Source: Euryarchaeota archaeon (GTDB taxonomy: Archaea; Thermoplasmatota; SW-10-69-26; JACQPN01). Taken from it: DNA of 46,190 bases. The notes beneath the pieces are model-generated. The model was given only the letters and a program-made list of their open reading frames with translations. It was not told the DNA's origin and searched no databases. Below, in pieces: positions 6,468-14,245 of the stretch. The DNA lies in contig JACQPN010000016.1 in NCBI GenBank assembly GCA_016207515.1, positions 1 through 46,190 on the forward strand, read 5' to 3'. Made by a program: the position numbers and the translations under genes. The number at the start of each line of letters is the position of its first letter. The stretch's first letter is position 1.

Positions 6468-7037
6468 TCAAAACTGCACGGTGACGTCCGCCCTGTCGGT
6501 CTCGGCCACTTTGAAGAGGTCCTGCTTCGTGTAATGCAGCATGCTCGCGACGAACATGTCGGGGACGGATTGGATGCGGATATTGTACGTGTTCACGGAG
6601 TCGTTGTAGAACTCGCGTCTGTCGGCGATCTGGTCCTCCACCTCGCTTACCCGGTGCTGGAAATTGACGAACGATGTGTCGGCCTTCAACTGCGGATAGT
6701 TCTCGGCCACGGCAAAGAGGGTCTTCAAAGTCGACGTCATGATGTTGTCCGCGGCCGCTTTTTCCGGCACACTCTTCGCATTCATGAACGCGGTGCGCGC
6801 CTCGGTCACCTTGACCAGCACCTCTTTCTCGTAGTCCCGGTATCCCTTGACGGTCGCCAAGAGCTTCGTCAACTCGTCGTGGCGCTGTTTGAGGAGGACG
6901 TCGATGTTCGACCACGCCTTGTCGATGTTGTTCCGCAGCCGAACTAGGCTATTGTAGATCGAGAAGAAGAGCCCTACGAAGAGGACCACCATCAAGAGCA
7001 GTACGAGGCCGATGACCAGTTCCAATTCGCCCGCCAT
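6468..7037 (-). CDS. lemA: LemA family protein
   Basis: 189 residues. One N-terminal membrane helix (ELVIGLVLLLMVVLFVGLFFSIYNSLVRLRN) is followed by a long helical domain with the LemA signature NNIDKAWSNIDVLLKQRHDELTKL, then LKADTSFVNFQHRVSEVEDQIADRREFYNDSVNTYN. LemA proteins are membrane-anchored helical bundles that occur with TPM or GIDE partners and are linked to envelope stress; the biochemical role is unknown. The GIDE-domain gene ends 4 bases upstream, so the two are almost certainly co-translated. Confidence 0.92.
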   Translation of the reverse strand: MAGELELVIGLVLLLMVVLFVGLFFSIYNSLVRLRNNIDKAWSNIDVLLKQRHDELTKLLATVKGYRDYEKEVLVKVTEARTAFMNAKSVPEKAAADNIMTSTLKTLFAVAENYPQLKADTSFVNFQHRVSEVEDQIADRREFYNDSVNTYNIRIQSVPDMFVASMLHYTKQDLFKVAETDRADVTVQF

Positions 7038-7041
7038 TTTC

Positions 7042-7863
7042 TCAACCCAGGGAAACCACGTTCACCGATATCAGCGCACCGATGACGACGATGATGGCGC
7101 CCCCCGCAAACCAGCCCAACGTCTCCCACTTCAGGCCCCTGACGAGGTCGGTCTCGCTTCGATCGGAGATCATGAAGGTCCGTTCGTTGTCGCCCTTCTT
7201 CACGGAGACACCTCCGGGTGCCTTCGGGTCGATCGAGGCCGTGCCGAGGACGAAGACGTTCTCGCCTGGTTCGATGAGGTATTCGAAGTACTTCCGGTCC
7301 CCCACGCTTGCGCCCCACGTCCGGTGGGCGCCCGGCTTCAATGGCGTGAGGGACCAACCGGACACGTCCATTTCGCGTTCCCGGCCCGAGTGCCACGCGT
7401 CGAGGAGTCCAAGGATCCTGGGAAACGCGGCCCCGACCCCCGAGCGTTGGAGGTAGACGCCCGACAGGGGCGTGTGCACCTCGGCTCCAGCCGGGTCGAC
7501 GTACGCGCGGCCCGTGTCGTCCTTGGCGTAAAACGGCGTCGCGCGGTCGCCGGCGGCGATCGTGTCCCAACTGTAACTGGTCCTCACCTGGCCCTTGGGC
7601 CCGCGCGAGACGTGCTTGCGGTACTCTTGCACGTCGTACTTGTAGTAGACGCAGGGTTTACGCGAAAAGGGGGACGTGAGGAAGGACTCGGCCTCGGCCG
7701 AGCCTTGGATCTCCACGAGTCCCATCGCCATCGAGCGCACCTTCGAGCGCGGCGTGTCCTCGATGAGGCGCCACTTGCGCCACTTGTTGAATCCGAAGTA
7801 GAAGACCAAGGCGCCACCGGCTCCCATTACGAGGCCGATCACCATCTGCTCCATGGCGGCCAT
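7042..7863 (-). CDS. GIDE-domain (MULAN-like, RING-less) membrane protein
   Basis: 273 residues with a membrane helix at each end (about 6-24 and 248-270). Between them is a beta-rich domain with the features of the GIDE/BAM domain of mitochondrial MULAN E3 ligases: RSMAMGLVEIQGSAEAE, TSPFSRKPCVYYKYDVQEY, a D-D-T-G-R-A-Y-V-D-P element, and YFEYLIEPGENVFVLGTAS. The C-terminal RING finger of eukaryotic MULAN is absent, as is usual for prokaryotic homologues. It pairs with LemA, a recurrent association. The likely role is in membrane-protein assembly or stress at the cell surface (inference). Confidence 0.82.
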   Translation of the reverse strand: MAAMEQMVIGLVMGAGGALVFYFGFNKWRKWRLIEDTPRSKVRSMAMGLVEIQGSAEAESFLTSPFSRKPCVYYKYDVQEYRKHVSRGPKGQVRTSYSWDTIAAGDRATPFYAKDDTGRAYVDPAGAEVHTPLSGVYLQRSGVGAAFPRILGLLDAWHSGREREMDVSGWSLTPLKPGAHRTWGASVGDRKYFEYLIEPGENVFVLGTASIDPKAPGGVSVKKGDNERTFMISDRSETDLVRGLKWETLGWFAGGAIIVVIGALISVNVVSLG

Positions 7864-8032
7864 GGCGGGTCAGAGCCTCACGGCAATGAAGAACCTTGTG
7901 AAAGTCCCCTTTTCCATTTCAAGGAGGGCCGCCCGGAGGCCGCGTGTCGGGAGCGCCCACTGAACGGTGGAACGGCCCCCAGCGTCCCGTCCCGGCGGAG
8001 GAAACATGGAATCGCCCCGGCCTGGCGCGTCC

Positions 8033-9565
8033 TCAGAGGTCGAACTCTCGCCGCCGCATCGTCCACGCCGAGAGGGCGAGGAAGGCGACGCCGGCGAGTA
8101 CGACGATCCGTAAGGCACCCATCGAAGGCTCGTCCGACGGGAGCCACTGCAACCCCTCATCCAGTTTCCAGCTCTTCGCCGCTTCCTGGATGTAATTGCC
8201 TATGGTGAGGGTCTTCACCCACGGGACGAAGAGCCCGGCGATCGTCTCCCAACCGAGGACGAAAGCGACGCCGAGCAAGTACGGTCGGTCGACGACGATG
8301 CCGAGGAGCGTGAAGAAGCCACCATATACGAAGAGCGTCACGAGGCTTGCAAACAACGGCGTCGTGAGGAAGCCGACGTTGCCCTCCGGTGTCCCGAAGA
8401 GGATGAGGAACGTAACGACTATCCCGACGCTCACGGCAGCGGCGGCGACGACGAAACCGGCGAGGAACTTCGCGATCGGTATGGCGGAGCGCGACAACGG
8501 CCTCGTGAGCAGGTACGGAAGCGTGCCCGCTTCCTTCTCGTCCGCGATCACACCGCCCGCGTAGAACAGGGCTATGAACGGGATCAATATCCGCAGGTGG
8601 AGAAGGCCGAGGATGCTCGCGTAGAAATCCTTTATAGTGAGCCGGTCGGGAGGCGTTGGCGGCTTGTCGCTAGTGGGCCTTGGATCGACGACGAGGGAGG
8701 CGACCTCCATGTTGTTCGTCCCATCGGGATCGCTCGCCGAATCGCCCGGGTCGACGTACGCTTGCGCCCAATACGGGCCTTCCGTGGCGTCGCGCCAGAG
8801 AAGTTGTATCTCCTTCGATTCGCCGGCGGCGAGATCAACTTGCGTGATGTTCTCACTGAACGCGGCGAGGGGCCCGCCAAACCCGCGCCCGACCCGGAGC
8901 GCTACGGTGACGTTCGTCACGGCCACGGCCCCCGTGTTGGTCACGGTGGAAACGAAGGTGAGGTTGTCGCCGCGCACGTGGCTACCGGGCGGTAGGCGAA
9001 GGCCGGTCATCGTGAGGTCGGCCGTGACGGGCGCCGAGTCGTTTCCTGTGAGATTGTTCGGTGGCGTCGGGGCGGTGAGCGCTGACGGAGGCCGATACCC
9101 GACGACCACGGGGACGAGTTTCTGGTTGTTGAACTCCTCCTTCTCGCCGACCGTGTCGGCCGAATCGGTGTCGGCGAGGATCCACCAACTGCCGGCCTTC
9201 GCGGTCCAATCGACGGTGACGAGCGCACTCGCTCCCGGCGCGAGGCCGCTCACGATATCCTCCTTCGTCGCGTCGGGGATCAATTGATTGCCCGACACGC
9301 GCCCGATCGAGAGCGATGCGTTGAAATTGCCTGCATTCGAGGTCCCGATGTTGCGCACCGCGACCGTGAGGACGACGGGGTCCCCCTCCTTGATGGAGGT
9401 GAGGGAAAGAGTGGGCTCGTCGGGCGAGATGTCCGCCTGGTGCGTCACCACCCACGCGCCGACGAGCACGACGGGAAGAAGCCCGGCCAAAGCGACGATC
9501 AGGAATCCCTTTGCGGAGGCCCAGCTTCGTAGGTGCGTCTTGAATAGGGTCATCGTCGCGCCCAT
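8033..9565 (-). CDS. ABC-2 type permease with two CARDB ectodomains
   Basis: 510 residues. An N-terminal helix (~20-42) is followed by two CARDB-like immunoglobulin-fold repeats: PTLSLTSIKEGDPVVLTVAVRNIG (~50-150) and LRLPPGSHVRGDNLTFVSTVTNTG (~190-295). The rest is an ABC-2 membrane part with about five helices (315-505) and the E-K-E-A-G-T-L-P-Y-L-L-T-R-P element typical of NosY-like permeases. The repeats lie between helices 1 and 2, so they would face outside. The start ATG abuts the stop of the ATPase gene (TAGATG), so the two form one transporter. The function of the extracellular domains is unknown. Confidence 0.85.
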   Translation of the reverse strand: MGATMTLFKTHLRSWASAKGFLIVALAGLLPVVLVGAWVVTHQADISPDEPTLSLTSIKEGDPVVLTVAVRNIGTSNAGNFNASLSIGRVSGNQLIPDATKEDIVSGLAPGASALVTVDWTAKAGSWWILADTDSADTVGEKEEFNNQKLVPVVVGYRPPSALTAPTPPNNLTGNDSAPVTADLTMTGLRLPPGSHVRGDNLTFVSTVTNTGAVAVTNVTVALRVGRGFGGPLAAFSENITQVDLAAGESKEIQLLWRDATEGPYWAQAYVDPGDSASDPDGTNNMEVASLVVDPRPTSDKPPTPPDRLTIKDFYASILGLLHLRILIPFIALFYAGGVIADEKEAGTLPYLLTRPLSRSAIPIAKFLAGFVVAAAAVSVGIVVTFLILFGTPEGNVGFLTTPLFASLVTLFVYGGFFTLLGIVVDRPYLLGVAFVLGWETIAGLFVPWVKTLTIGNYIQEAAKSWKLDEGLQWLPSDEPSMGALRIVVLAGVAFLALSAWTMRRREFDL

Positions 9566-10480
9566 CTAGCTCACCAGGTACTGGAAGATCGCTTCCACGT
9601 TGTCGTCAAGGGAGGTCACCGAGGTGAATGGAAGCCTCTTGGCCATGAGCAGGTTCTGGAGTTCCGCGTGGAATTCCTTCGGCCGCTTCGTCTTCACGAC
9701 CACGGCCCCCTCTTCTCGTTGGAGGGAAAGCACTGTGTCCCAGCCCCAAAGGAGCGCGCCAAGCTCTACGGCGTTGGTCGTCGCGATGCGGACGGTCCGT
9801 GGATAGCGGTCGAGAAGGTCGCGCACTTCGTCGATACGACCGTGCGCCATCAACCGGCCGTGGTTCATGAGCATGATCCGATCCGTCATCGCCTCGACGT
9901 CGGGAAGCACGTGGGTCGAGACGATGACGCTTTTTCCGGATGAGGCCAGGCCTCTGATGAGTTGTATGAGGTCACGTCGAGCGAGGGGGTCGCTTCCAAG
10001 CAGCGGCTCGTCGAGGATCAGGAGTTCGGGTTCATTGAGTAGCGCCAACGCGAGTTTCAACTTCTGGCGCATCCCGCGGCTGTACGTCTCGACGCGCCTG
10101 TCGGCCACACCCGAGAGGCCTACTTGGCGCAAGGCCCTCTCCGCCGCCTCGCTTGCGGCGGCGCGCGACAGCCCTCCAAGCTCGCCCGAAAGGACCGCGA
10201 CTTCCGTCCCCGTGCGTTCGCGCCACGGGGCGTCGCCCTCGGGGACGAAGCCTACGCGGGAAAGGAGCTTCGGGTTCGACCAGGGTCTCTCGCCGAGGAC
10301 GAGCAGTTCGCCCTGCGACGGTTCGACAAGCCCCATCGCCATCTTCATGAGCGTTGATTTCCCGGCACCGTTCGGGCCAAGAAGCCCCGTGACACCGGGC
10401 AAGACGTCGAGCGTCACGTCGTTCACGGCGATGACGTCGCCGTACCATTTTGACACGGCCCTGGCCTCAAGCACCGCCAC
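9566..10480 (-). CDS. ABC transporter ATPase (pair B)
   Basis: 304 residues, GTG start. Walker A GPNGAGKST at about 35-43, signature YSRGMRQKL, Walker B ELLILDEPLLGSDP and the switch histidine in VSTHVLPDVEAM are all present. The C-terminal ~75 residues are the accessory domain common in ABC-2 exporters (CcmA/NatA type). The stop of the upstream permease gene overlaps the GTG by one base (TAGTG). The gene pairs with the CARDB permease downstream; the substrate is unknown. Confidence 0.92.
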   Translation of the reverse strand: MAVLEARAVSKWYGDVIAVNDVTLDVLPGVTGLLGPNGAGKSTLMKMAMGLVEPSQGELLVLGERPWSNPKLLSRVGFVPEGDAPWRERTGTEVAVLSGELGGLSRAAASEAAERALRQVGLSGVADRRVETYSRGMRQKLKLALALLNEPELLILDEPLLGSDPLARRDLIQLIRGLASSGKSVIVSTHVLPDVEAMTDRIMLMNHGRLMAHGRIDEVRDLLDRYPRTVRIATTNAVELGALLWGWDTVLSLQREEGAVVVKTKRPKEFHAELQNLLMAKRLPFTSVTSLDDNVEAIFQYLVS

Positions 10481-11307
10481 TACGTCTCACCTGCCAGGCG
10501 CGGGTGCTTCCATGCGACGAAGCCCCAACCGATGAGCACCAGCACCGAGAGTTCGATGAGCCCCCACCACGCAGGGACGGCGCCGGTGGGGGGGAGGGCG
10601 AATATCCATTCGACCTGGGCTGCCGCGGCGGAGAACGGGGACAGGAGCTGCATGTTCGGGTCCCGGGTGATGCCCTGAAGGAGGTTCGCGACGATCACGT
10701 CGGCCACGGCGAAGCCGCCGAAGAGGATCAACGTGGCGGCCCGGCTTGATTTCGCGACACACGATAGGCCGAGCCCCAAGCCGGAGACCACCAGGCCCCA
10801 CATGAGGCCATAAACGAGGGCGCGTAACGGCATGAGGTTCCAATCCTGCGGCTGTACCGTGAAGAAGACGAATGACATTGCGAAGTAGAGAAGGGCGGGG
10901 ATGAAGACGGCGAGTGTCGTGACCCCGACGATCGCGAGCACTTTTCCGGCAAGGTAATCGAGGCGCGTCACCGCCCTCGAAAGGTAGAGTTCCAAGGCCC
11001 CGCGGCGCGAATCCTCAAGAAGCGCCGGCCCCGCCATCGCCGCGCCGACGGCGAGTACACCCCATCTAAGGTTGTTCAGGAAGAAGAGGAAATTCTCCAT
11101 CGTGTGGACGCCGTCGCCGCGCCCCCGGGAAAGCGTGTACATACTCCCAAGGTACACGATGGTGTAAGCAAGCACCAGTGTGAGCGCCGTGCGGGACCAC
11201 GTGTTGTTGATCGCCTTCCTTATCTCCTCGGCCGCGACGACACCGACCGCTGGCCGGTTGTTGAGCACACCACCCCATCGCGGGTAACCCGTGACACCCT
11301 CAGGCAC
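10480..11307 (-). CDS. ABC-2 type permease (pair A)
   Basis: 275 residues with six predicted membrane helices (~35-55, 70-95, 115-145, 160-190, 205-225, 245-265) and a cytosolic S-R-R-G-A-L-E-L-Y-L-S-R-A-V-T-R loop after the second helix. That loop is the equivalent of the E-x-x-x-G-T-L-x-x-L-L element in ABC-2 permeases. It overlaps the upstream ATPase by 8 bases and the downstream ATPase by one. It lacks the CARDB insert of the second permease, so the four genes look like two different half-transporters that may form one complex (inference). Confidence 0.85.
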   Translation of the reverse strand: MPEGVTGYPRWGGVLNNRPAVGVVAAEEIRKAINNTWSRTALTLVLAYTIVYLGSMYTLSRGRGDGVHTMENFLFFLNNLRWGVLAVGAAMAGPALLEDSRRGALELYLSRAVTRLDYLAGKVLAIVGVTTLAVFIPALLYFAMSFVFFTVQPQDWNLMPLRALVYGLMWGLVVSGLGLGLSCVAKSSRAATLILFGGFAVADVIVANLLQGITRDPNMQLLSPFSAAAAQVEWIFALPPTGAVPAWWGLIELSVLVLIGWGFVAWKHPRLAGET

Positions 11308-12229
11308 TCGTGGTCACCCCCACGGAGGTCGGGGCCACCGCTTGTTGGAACGCCTCTTCGAGCGTCAGTTCAAGGGGAGCGATGTGGCGTACCACTAGAC
11401 CGCATTCGGAGGCGGCACGGAGTATCTGGTGCGGGTCGTCGGTGTTCACGCGGAGGTTCGGAAGCATCGGTTCGAACGTTATGCCTGCGGCGCCCAAGCG
11501 CTCCATCAAAGGCTCCATGGACCCCGTGGTGCGCACGAGGAACGCCTTCGTCGGTAACGACTTCAACTCCGAAAGGGGCCCTTGTGCGGCGGCCCGCCCC
11601 TCGTTGAGGACGACCGCGTACTCGGTGAGCTGTTCGACATCGTGGAGAAGATGCGAGGAGATGAGCGTCTTCAACCCGTGCTCTTTCTCGAGTTCGCGGA
11701 TGAGCCCGAGGATGTGCGCGCGTCCCTCCGGGTCGACGCCTTCCGTGGGCTCGTCAAGTATCAGGAGTTCGGGGTCGTGCACGAGGGCCTGCGCGAGTTT
11801 GAGGCGCTGCCTCATTCCCGTGCTGTACTTCTCGACAAGACGGTACCGTTCTTCGCCCAGTTCGACGTAGTCAAGGACTTGATGCGCCCGTTGTAGGGCG
11901 TCGGCGCTTCCCATCCCGACGAGGCGCCCTGCGAGGCCGACGGCCTCGACACCGGTCAACGCTGGAAAATGCGCGTCACCTTCCGGCGCGTACCCGATGC
12001 GTCGGCGTAGGCTCGTGTTCTTCCGCGAAACGTCTTCCCCGAGCACCCGGACCGTGCCCGATGTCGGTGGGACCATCCCAAGTAGGAGACGGATAAGGGT
12101 GCTCTTGCCGGCGCCGTTCGGTCCCAAGAGGCCGACCGAGGTCGACGGAACGGTGAGCGTGAGGGGTCCGAGCGCCTGTTGCGCGCCGTAGAACTTGGAG
12201 ACGTTTTCGAGTTCGACCAGGTTCGCCAT
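11300..12229 (-). CDS. ABC transporter ATPase (pair A)
   Basis: 309 residues. Walker A GPNGAGKST at ~36-44, Q-loop region YAPEGDAHFPALTGVEA, signature YSTGMRQRL, Walker B ELLILDEPTEGVDPEG and switch SSHLLHDVEQLTE are intact. The C-terminal ~80 residues are a NatA-like accessory domain. It is the first gene of the leftward cluster that runs to the lemA/DUF998 genes. A weak TATA (minus strand, near 12264) lies ~35 bases upstream of the ATG. Confidence 0.92.
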   Translation of the reverse strand: MANLVELENVSKFYGAQQALGPLTLTVPSTSVGLLGPNGAGKSTLIRLLLGMVPPTSGTVRVLGEDVSRKNTSLRRRIGYAPEGDAHFPALTGVEAVGLAGRLVGMGSADALQRAHQVLDYVELGEERYRLVEKYSTGMRQRLKLAQALVHDPELLILDEPTEGVDPEGRAHILGLIRELEKEHGLKTLISSHLLHDVEQLTEYAVVLNEGRAAAQGPLSELKSLPTKAFLVRTTGSMEPLMERLGAAGITFEPMLPNLRVNTDDPHQILRAASECGLVVRHIAPLELTLEEAFQQAVAPTSVGVTTSA

Positions 12230-12355
12230 TACACGCCTCGCGCCTTGAAGCGGACCACCCCTCTAAAGTCTTGCGGGATTCACATCATGCAAGGCCCCGA
12301 GGCGTACAGGGCTCTTCGCGGCGCGGCGGACGGATCGCTCGGGTGCCTTGCTCAC

Positions 12356-12415
12356 GGGGCGGTCAGACCGTCGCCCTATGGCTAGACGCGACCTGGTCCG
12401 CACGCTGACCGCCCC
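12356..12415. repeat. 11-base perfect inverted repeat in a divergent promoter region
   Basis: GGGGCGGTCAG (12356-12366) and CTGACCGCCCC (12405-12415) are perfectly complementary, with 38 bases between them. They lie in the gap between the leftward ABC operon (start 12229) and the rightward oxidoreductase operon (start 12490). They may be a two-site operator or an RNA stem. Confidence 0.45.
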
Positions 12416-12489
12416 ATGAATCACACCAAAGCCACCCCATAACCCTAAAATAACGACCTATCGTTCATTGCGCTGGGAGAACAGGCTCG

Positions 12490-13848
12490 TTGAAGGATTC
12501 GAGTGGCGCAGGTTCAAAGCCCCCCGTGGGCGGACTGAGCTTCACGTACAACGGCCGCACCATCGAAGCCTCCGCCAAGGACACCATCGCCTCCGCACTG
12601 TACCGGCGCGGGATCCGGATCTTCTCACGTAGCGTCAAGTACCACCGCCCGCGCGGGTTGACTTGTGTCGCAGGCCATTGCACGGCGTGCATGGTCGAGG
12701 TGGACGGCGTCCCGGATGTTCGGGCTTGCACGGCCTTGGCAAGGCCTTGCAAAGTGCGTTCACAGAACGTTTTCCCGAGTGTCAAGTGGGACCTGTTCTC
12801 GATCACCGATTATGCGTTCCCGAAGAACTTCGAGTATCAGAGGCGTTTCTTGCGGCCAAAGTCGGTGAACCGTGCGTTCTACTGGCTGGTGCGGCGGATG
12901 GCCGGTGTCGGTCGGTTCAAGGGTGACGAGCGGCCGTCGACGGCGGCGGCCCTTGAAACCATGGAAACGGAAGTGTTGGTGATCGGCGGTGGTGTTGCGG
13001 GCATGGCCGCGGCAAAAGCATCCGCGGAAAAGGGCGCCCGCACTATGCTTGTCGCAAGCGGTCTTGAGCTCGGGGGCGCAGCTCTCCATGCGACGATGCG
13101 TGTCCGATCGGCGAAGGGCGTCATCGCGACACTGCCTTCTTCGGTCCTCGCTTGGACCGGTTCGACGGCGTTGGGCTACTACGACGGCATGGTCCTCGTC
13201 GAGCGGGGCGGCCGGCTGGTGGAGGTCCGACCCCGAAGCGTCGTCGTCGCGGTGGGCGGCCACGAGGCCACGCCCCTTTTCCCGAACTGCGACCTTCCGG
13301 GCGTCATCTCCGCTCGCGTGGTGCGCTACCTTTGGGGGCGCTTCGGCGTCCCACCTGGTAAACGGGCCATCGTCGACCTCGGTCCCAACGGCGACGAGGG
13401 CGTCGTCTCGGATATCGCAGCCGCCGGAACGCAGGTCGTCAAGGTGATCCGCACCGACGCGGAGACGACGCAGGGGGAACGGTCGATCGTGCGTGCTCAC
13501 GGATTCACGACCCTCAAGGCGGTCACGGTCGACCAAGACGGAAGGCCCGAACGGATAAAGTGCGACCTCTACGTCTACGCGCACGGAGCAAGACCAGCAC
13601 CCGAACTATTCCAACAGGCGGGCTGCAGGATGCGATACTCAGAGAACTTGGGCGCGTATGTCCCCGAAACGGACGCTGTCGGGACGACGTCGAACGAGCG
13701 CGTCTTCGCCGCCGGACTTTCCGCCGGCTACACGGACGTCGACGAGTGTCTTCGGTCGGGCGGACTCGCCGGCGCCAAGGCAGCGGACATGGCGAACATG
13801 GACGGGAGGATCGGCGCGGGGAAGGGTGCCGAGGTGCCGGCGAGATGA
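12490..13848 (+). CDS. Amine/amino-acid dehydrogenase alpha-type subunit: Fer2 plus FAD/NAD domain
   Basis: 452 residues from TTG 12490; GTG 12526 (GGLSFTYNG) is an alternative. Residues ~15-100 are a Fer2_4 [2Fe-2S] domain (RGLTCVAGHCTACMVEVDGVPDVRACTALA). Residues ~155-420 form an FAD/NAD-binding oxidoreductase domain: dinucleotide motif VLVIGGGVAGMAAAKASAEKG, then VVVAVGGHEATPLFPNCDLPGV. This order matches the N-terminal part of heterotetrameric sarcosine oxidase alpha, HcnA+HcnB fused, and dye-linked proline dehydrogenase alpha. The folate-binding GcvT part of SoxA is absent. The BFD cluster domain usually fused behind is a separate gene here. The substrate cannot be told. Confidence 0.82.
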   Translation: MKDSSGAGSKPPVGGLSFTYNGRTIEASAKDTIASALYRRGIRIFSRSVKYHRPRGLTCVAGHCTACMVEVDGVPDVRACTALARPCKVRSQNVFPSVKWDLFSITDYAFPKNFEYQRRFLRPKSVNRAFYWLVRRMAGVGRFKGDERPSTAAALETMETEVLVIGGGVAGMAAAKASAEKGARTMLVASGLELGGAALHATMRVRSAKGVIATLPSSVLAWTGSTALGYYDGMVLVERGGRLVEVRPRSVVVAVGGHEATPLFPNCDLPGVISARVVRYLWGRFGVPPGKRAIVDLGPNGDEGVVSDIAAAGTQVVKVIRTDAETTQGERSIVRAHGFTTLKAVTVDQDGRPERIKCDLYVYAHGARPAPELFQQAGCRMRYSENLGAYVPETDAVGTTSNERVFAAGLSAGYTDVDECLRSGGLAGAKAADMANMDGRIGAGKGAEVPAR

Positions 13849-13874
13849 CGCGGGCGAAGGTGCTTGAGTCATGA
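13845..13874 (+). other. Nine-codon bridging ORF with ATGA overlaps at both ends
   Basis: ATG 13845 overlaps the stop of the upstream gene (ATGA, 13845-13848). Nine codons later its TGA overlaps the ATG of the BFD gene (ATGA, 13871-13874). It may only serve to carry ribosomes from one gene to the next; chance is also possible. Confidence 0.25.
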
Positions 13875-14149
13875 CGACGCCGAAATGCGTCGTCTGCCCG
13901 TGCGAGGACATCACGACCACCGAGATCGAGGACGCGATCGAGGTGGGACTTTCCGACGTCGAGTCGATCAAGCGCTACACGGGGGTCGCAACGGGTGCTT
14001 GCCAGGGGAAGATCTGCCTACCTGCATTGCGGACGATCATCGTGAGCGTAACGGGAAAGACCGTCGATGAGGTAGGGACGATGGTCCACAGGCCGCCATT
14101 GAGACCCGTCCCGATAGGAGAGCTGGCAGGAGAGGCGCCCCGTGGATGA
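13871..14149 (+). CDS. BFD-like [2Fe-2S] protein, small subunit of the dehydrogenase
   Basis: 92 residues. It has the bacterioferritin-associated-ferredoxin-like (Fer2_BFD) cysteine pattern: CVVC-PC near residues 6-10 (V-C-P-C-E-D-I-T) and GACQGKICLP near 42-51, giving C-x-C and C-x4-C ligands. In SoxA, HcnB and the small subunit of dye-linked proline dehydrogenase the same domain transfers electrons between flavin sites. Here it stands alone between the alpha-type and beta-type genes, so it is most likely the gamma subunit of the complex. Confidence 0.85.
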   Translation: MTTPKCVVCPCEDITTTEIEDAIEVGLSDVESIKRYTGVATGACQGKICLPALRTIIVSVTGKTVDEVGTMVHRPPLRPVPIGELAGEAPRG

Positions 14150-14245
14150 GAGGCAGGTCGGGGCTTGCGGCCCCGACAGGCGCATGGCCTGCGGTCCAGA
14201 GCTGACTCTAGCGGGTGTGACGGCGTTGGCGGGTGTTCTTGTCAT

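Noticed and set aside
7012-8208. 398-codon plus-strand frame opposite the GIDE and permease genes
   Set aside because: Runs across two well-supported minus-strand genes and has shadow-like composition.
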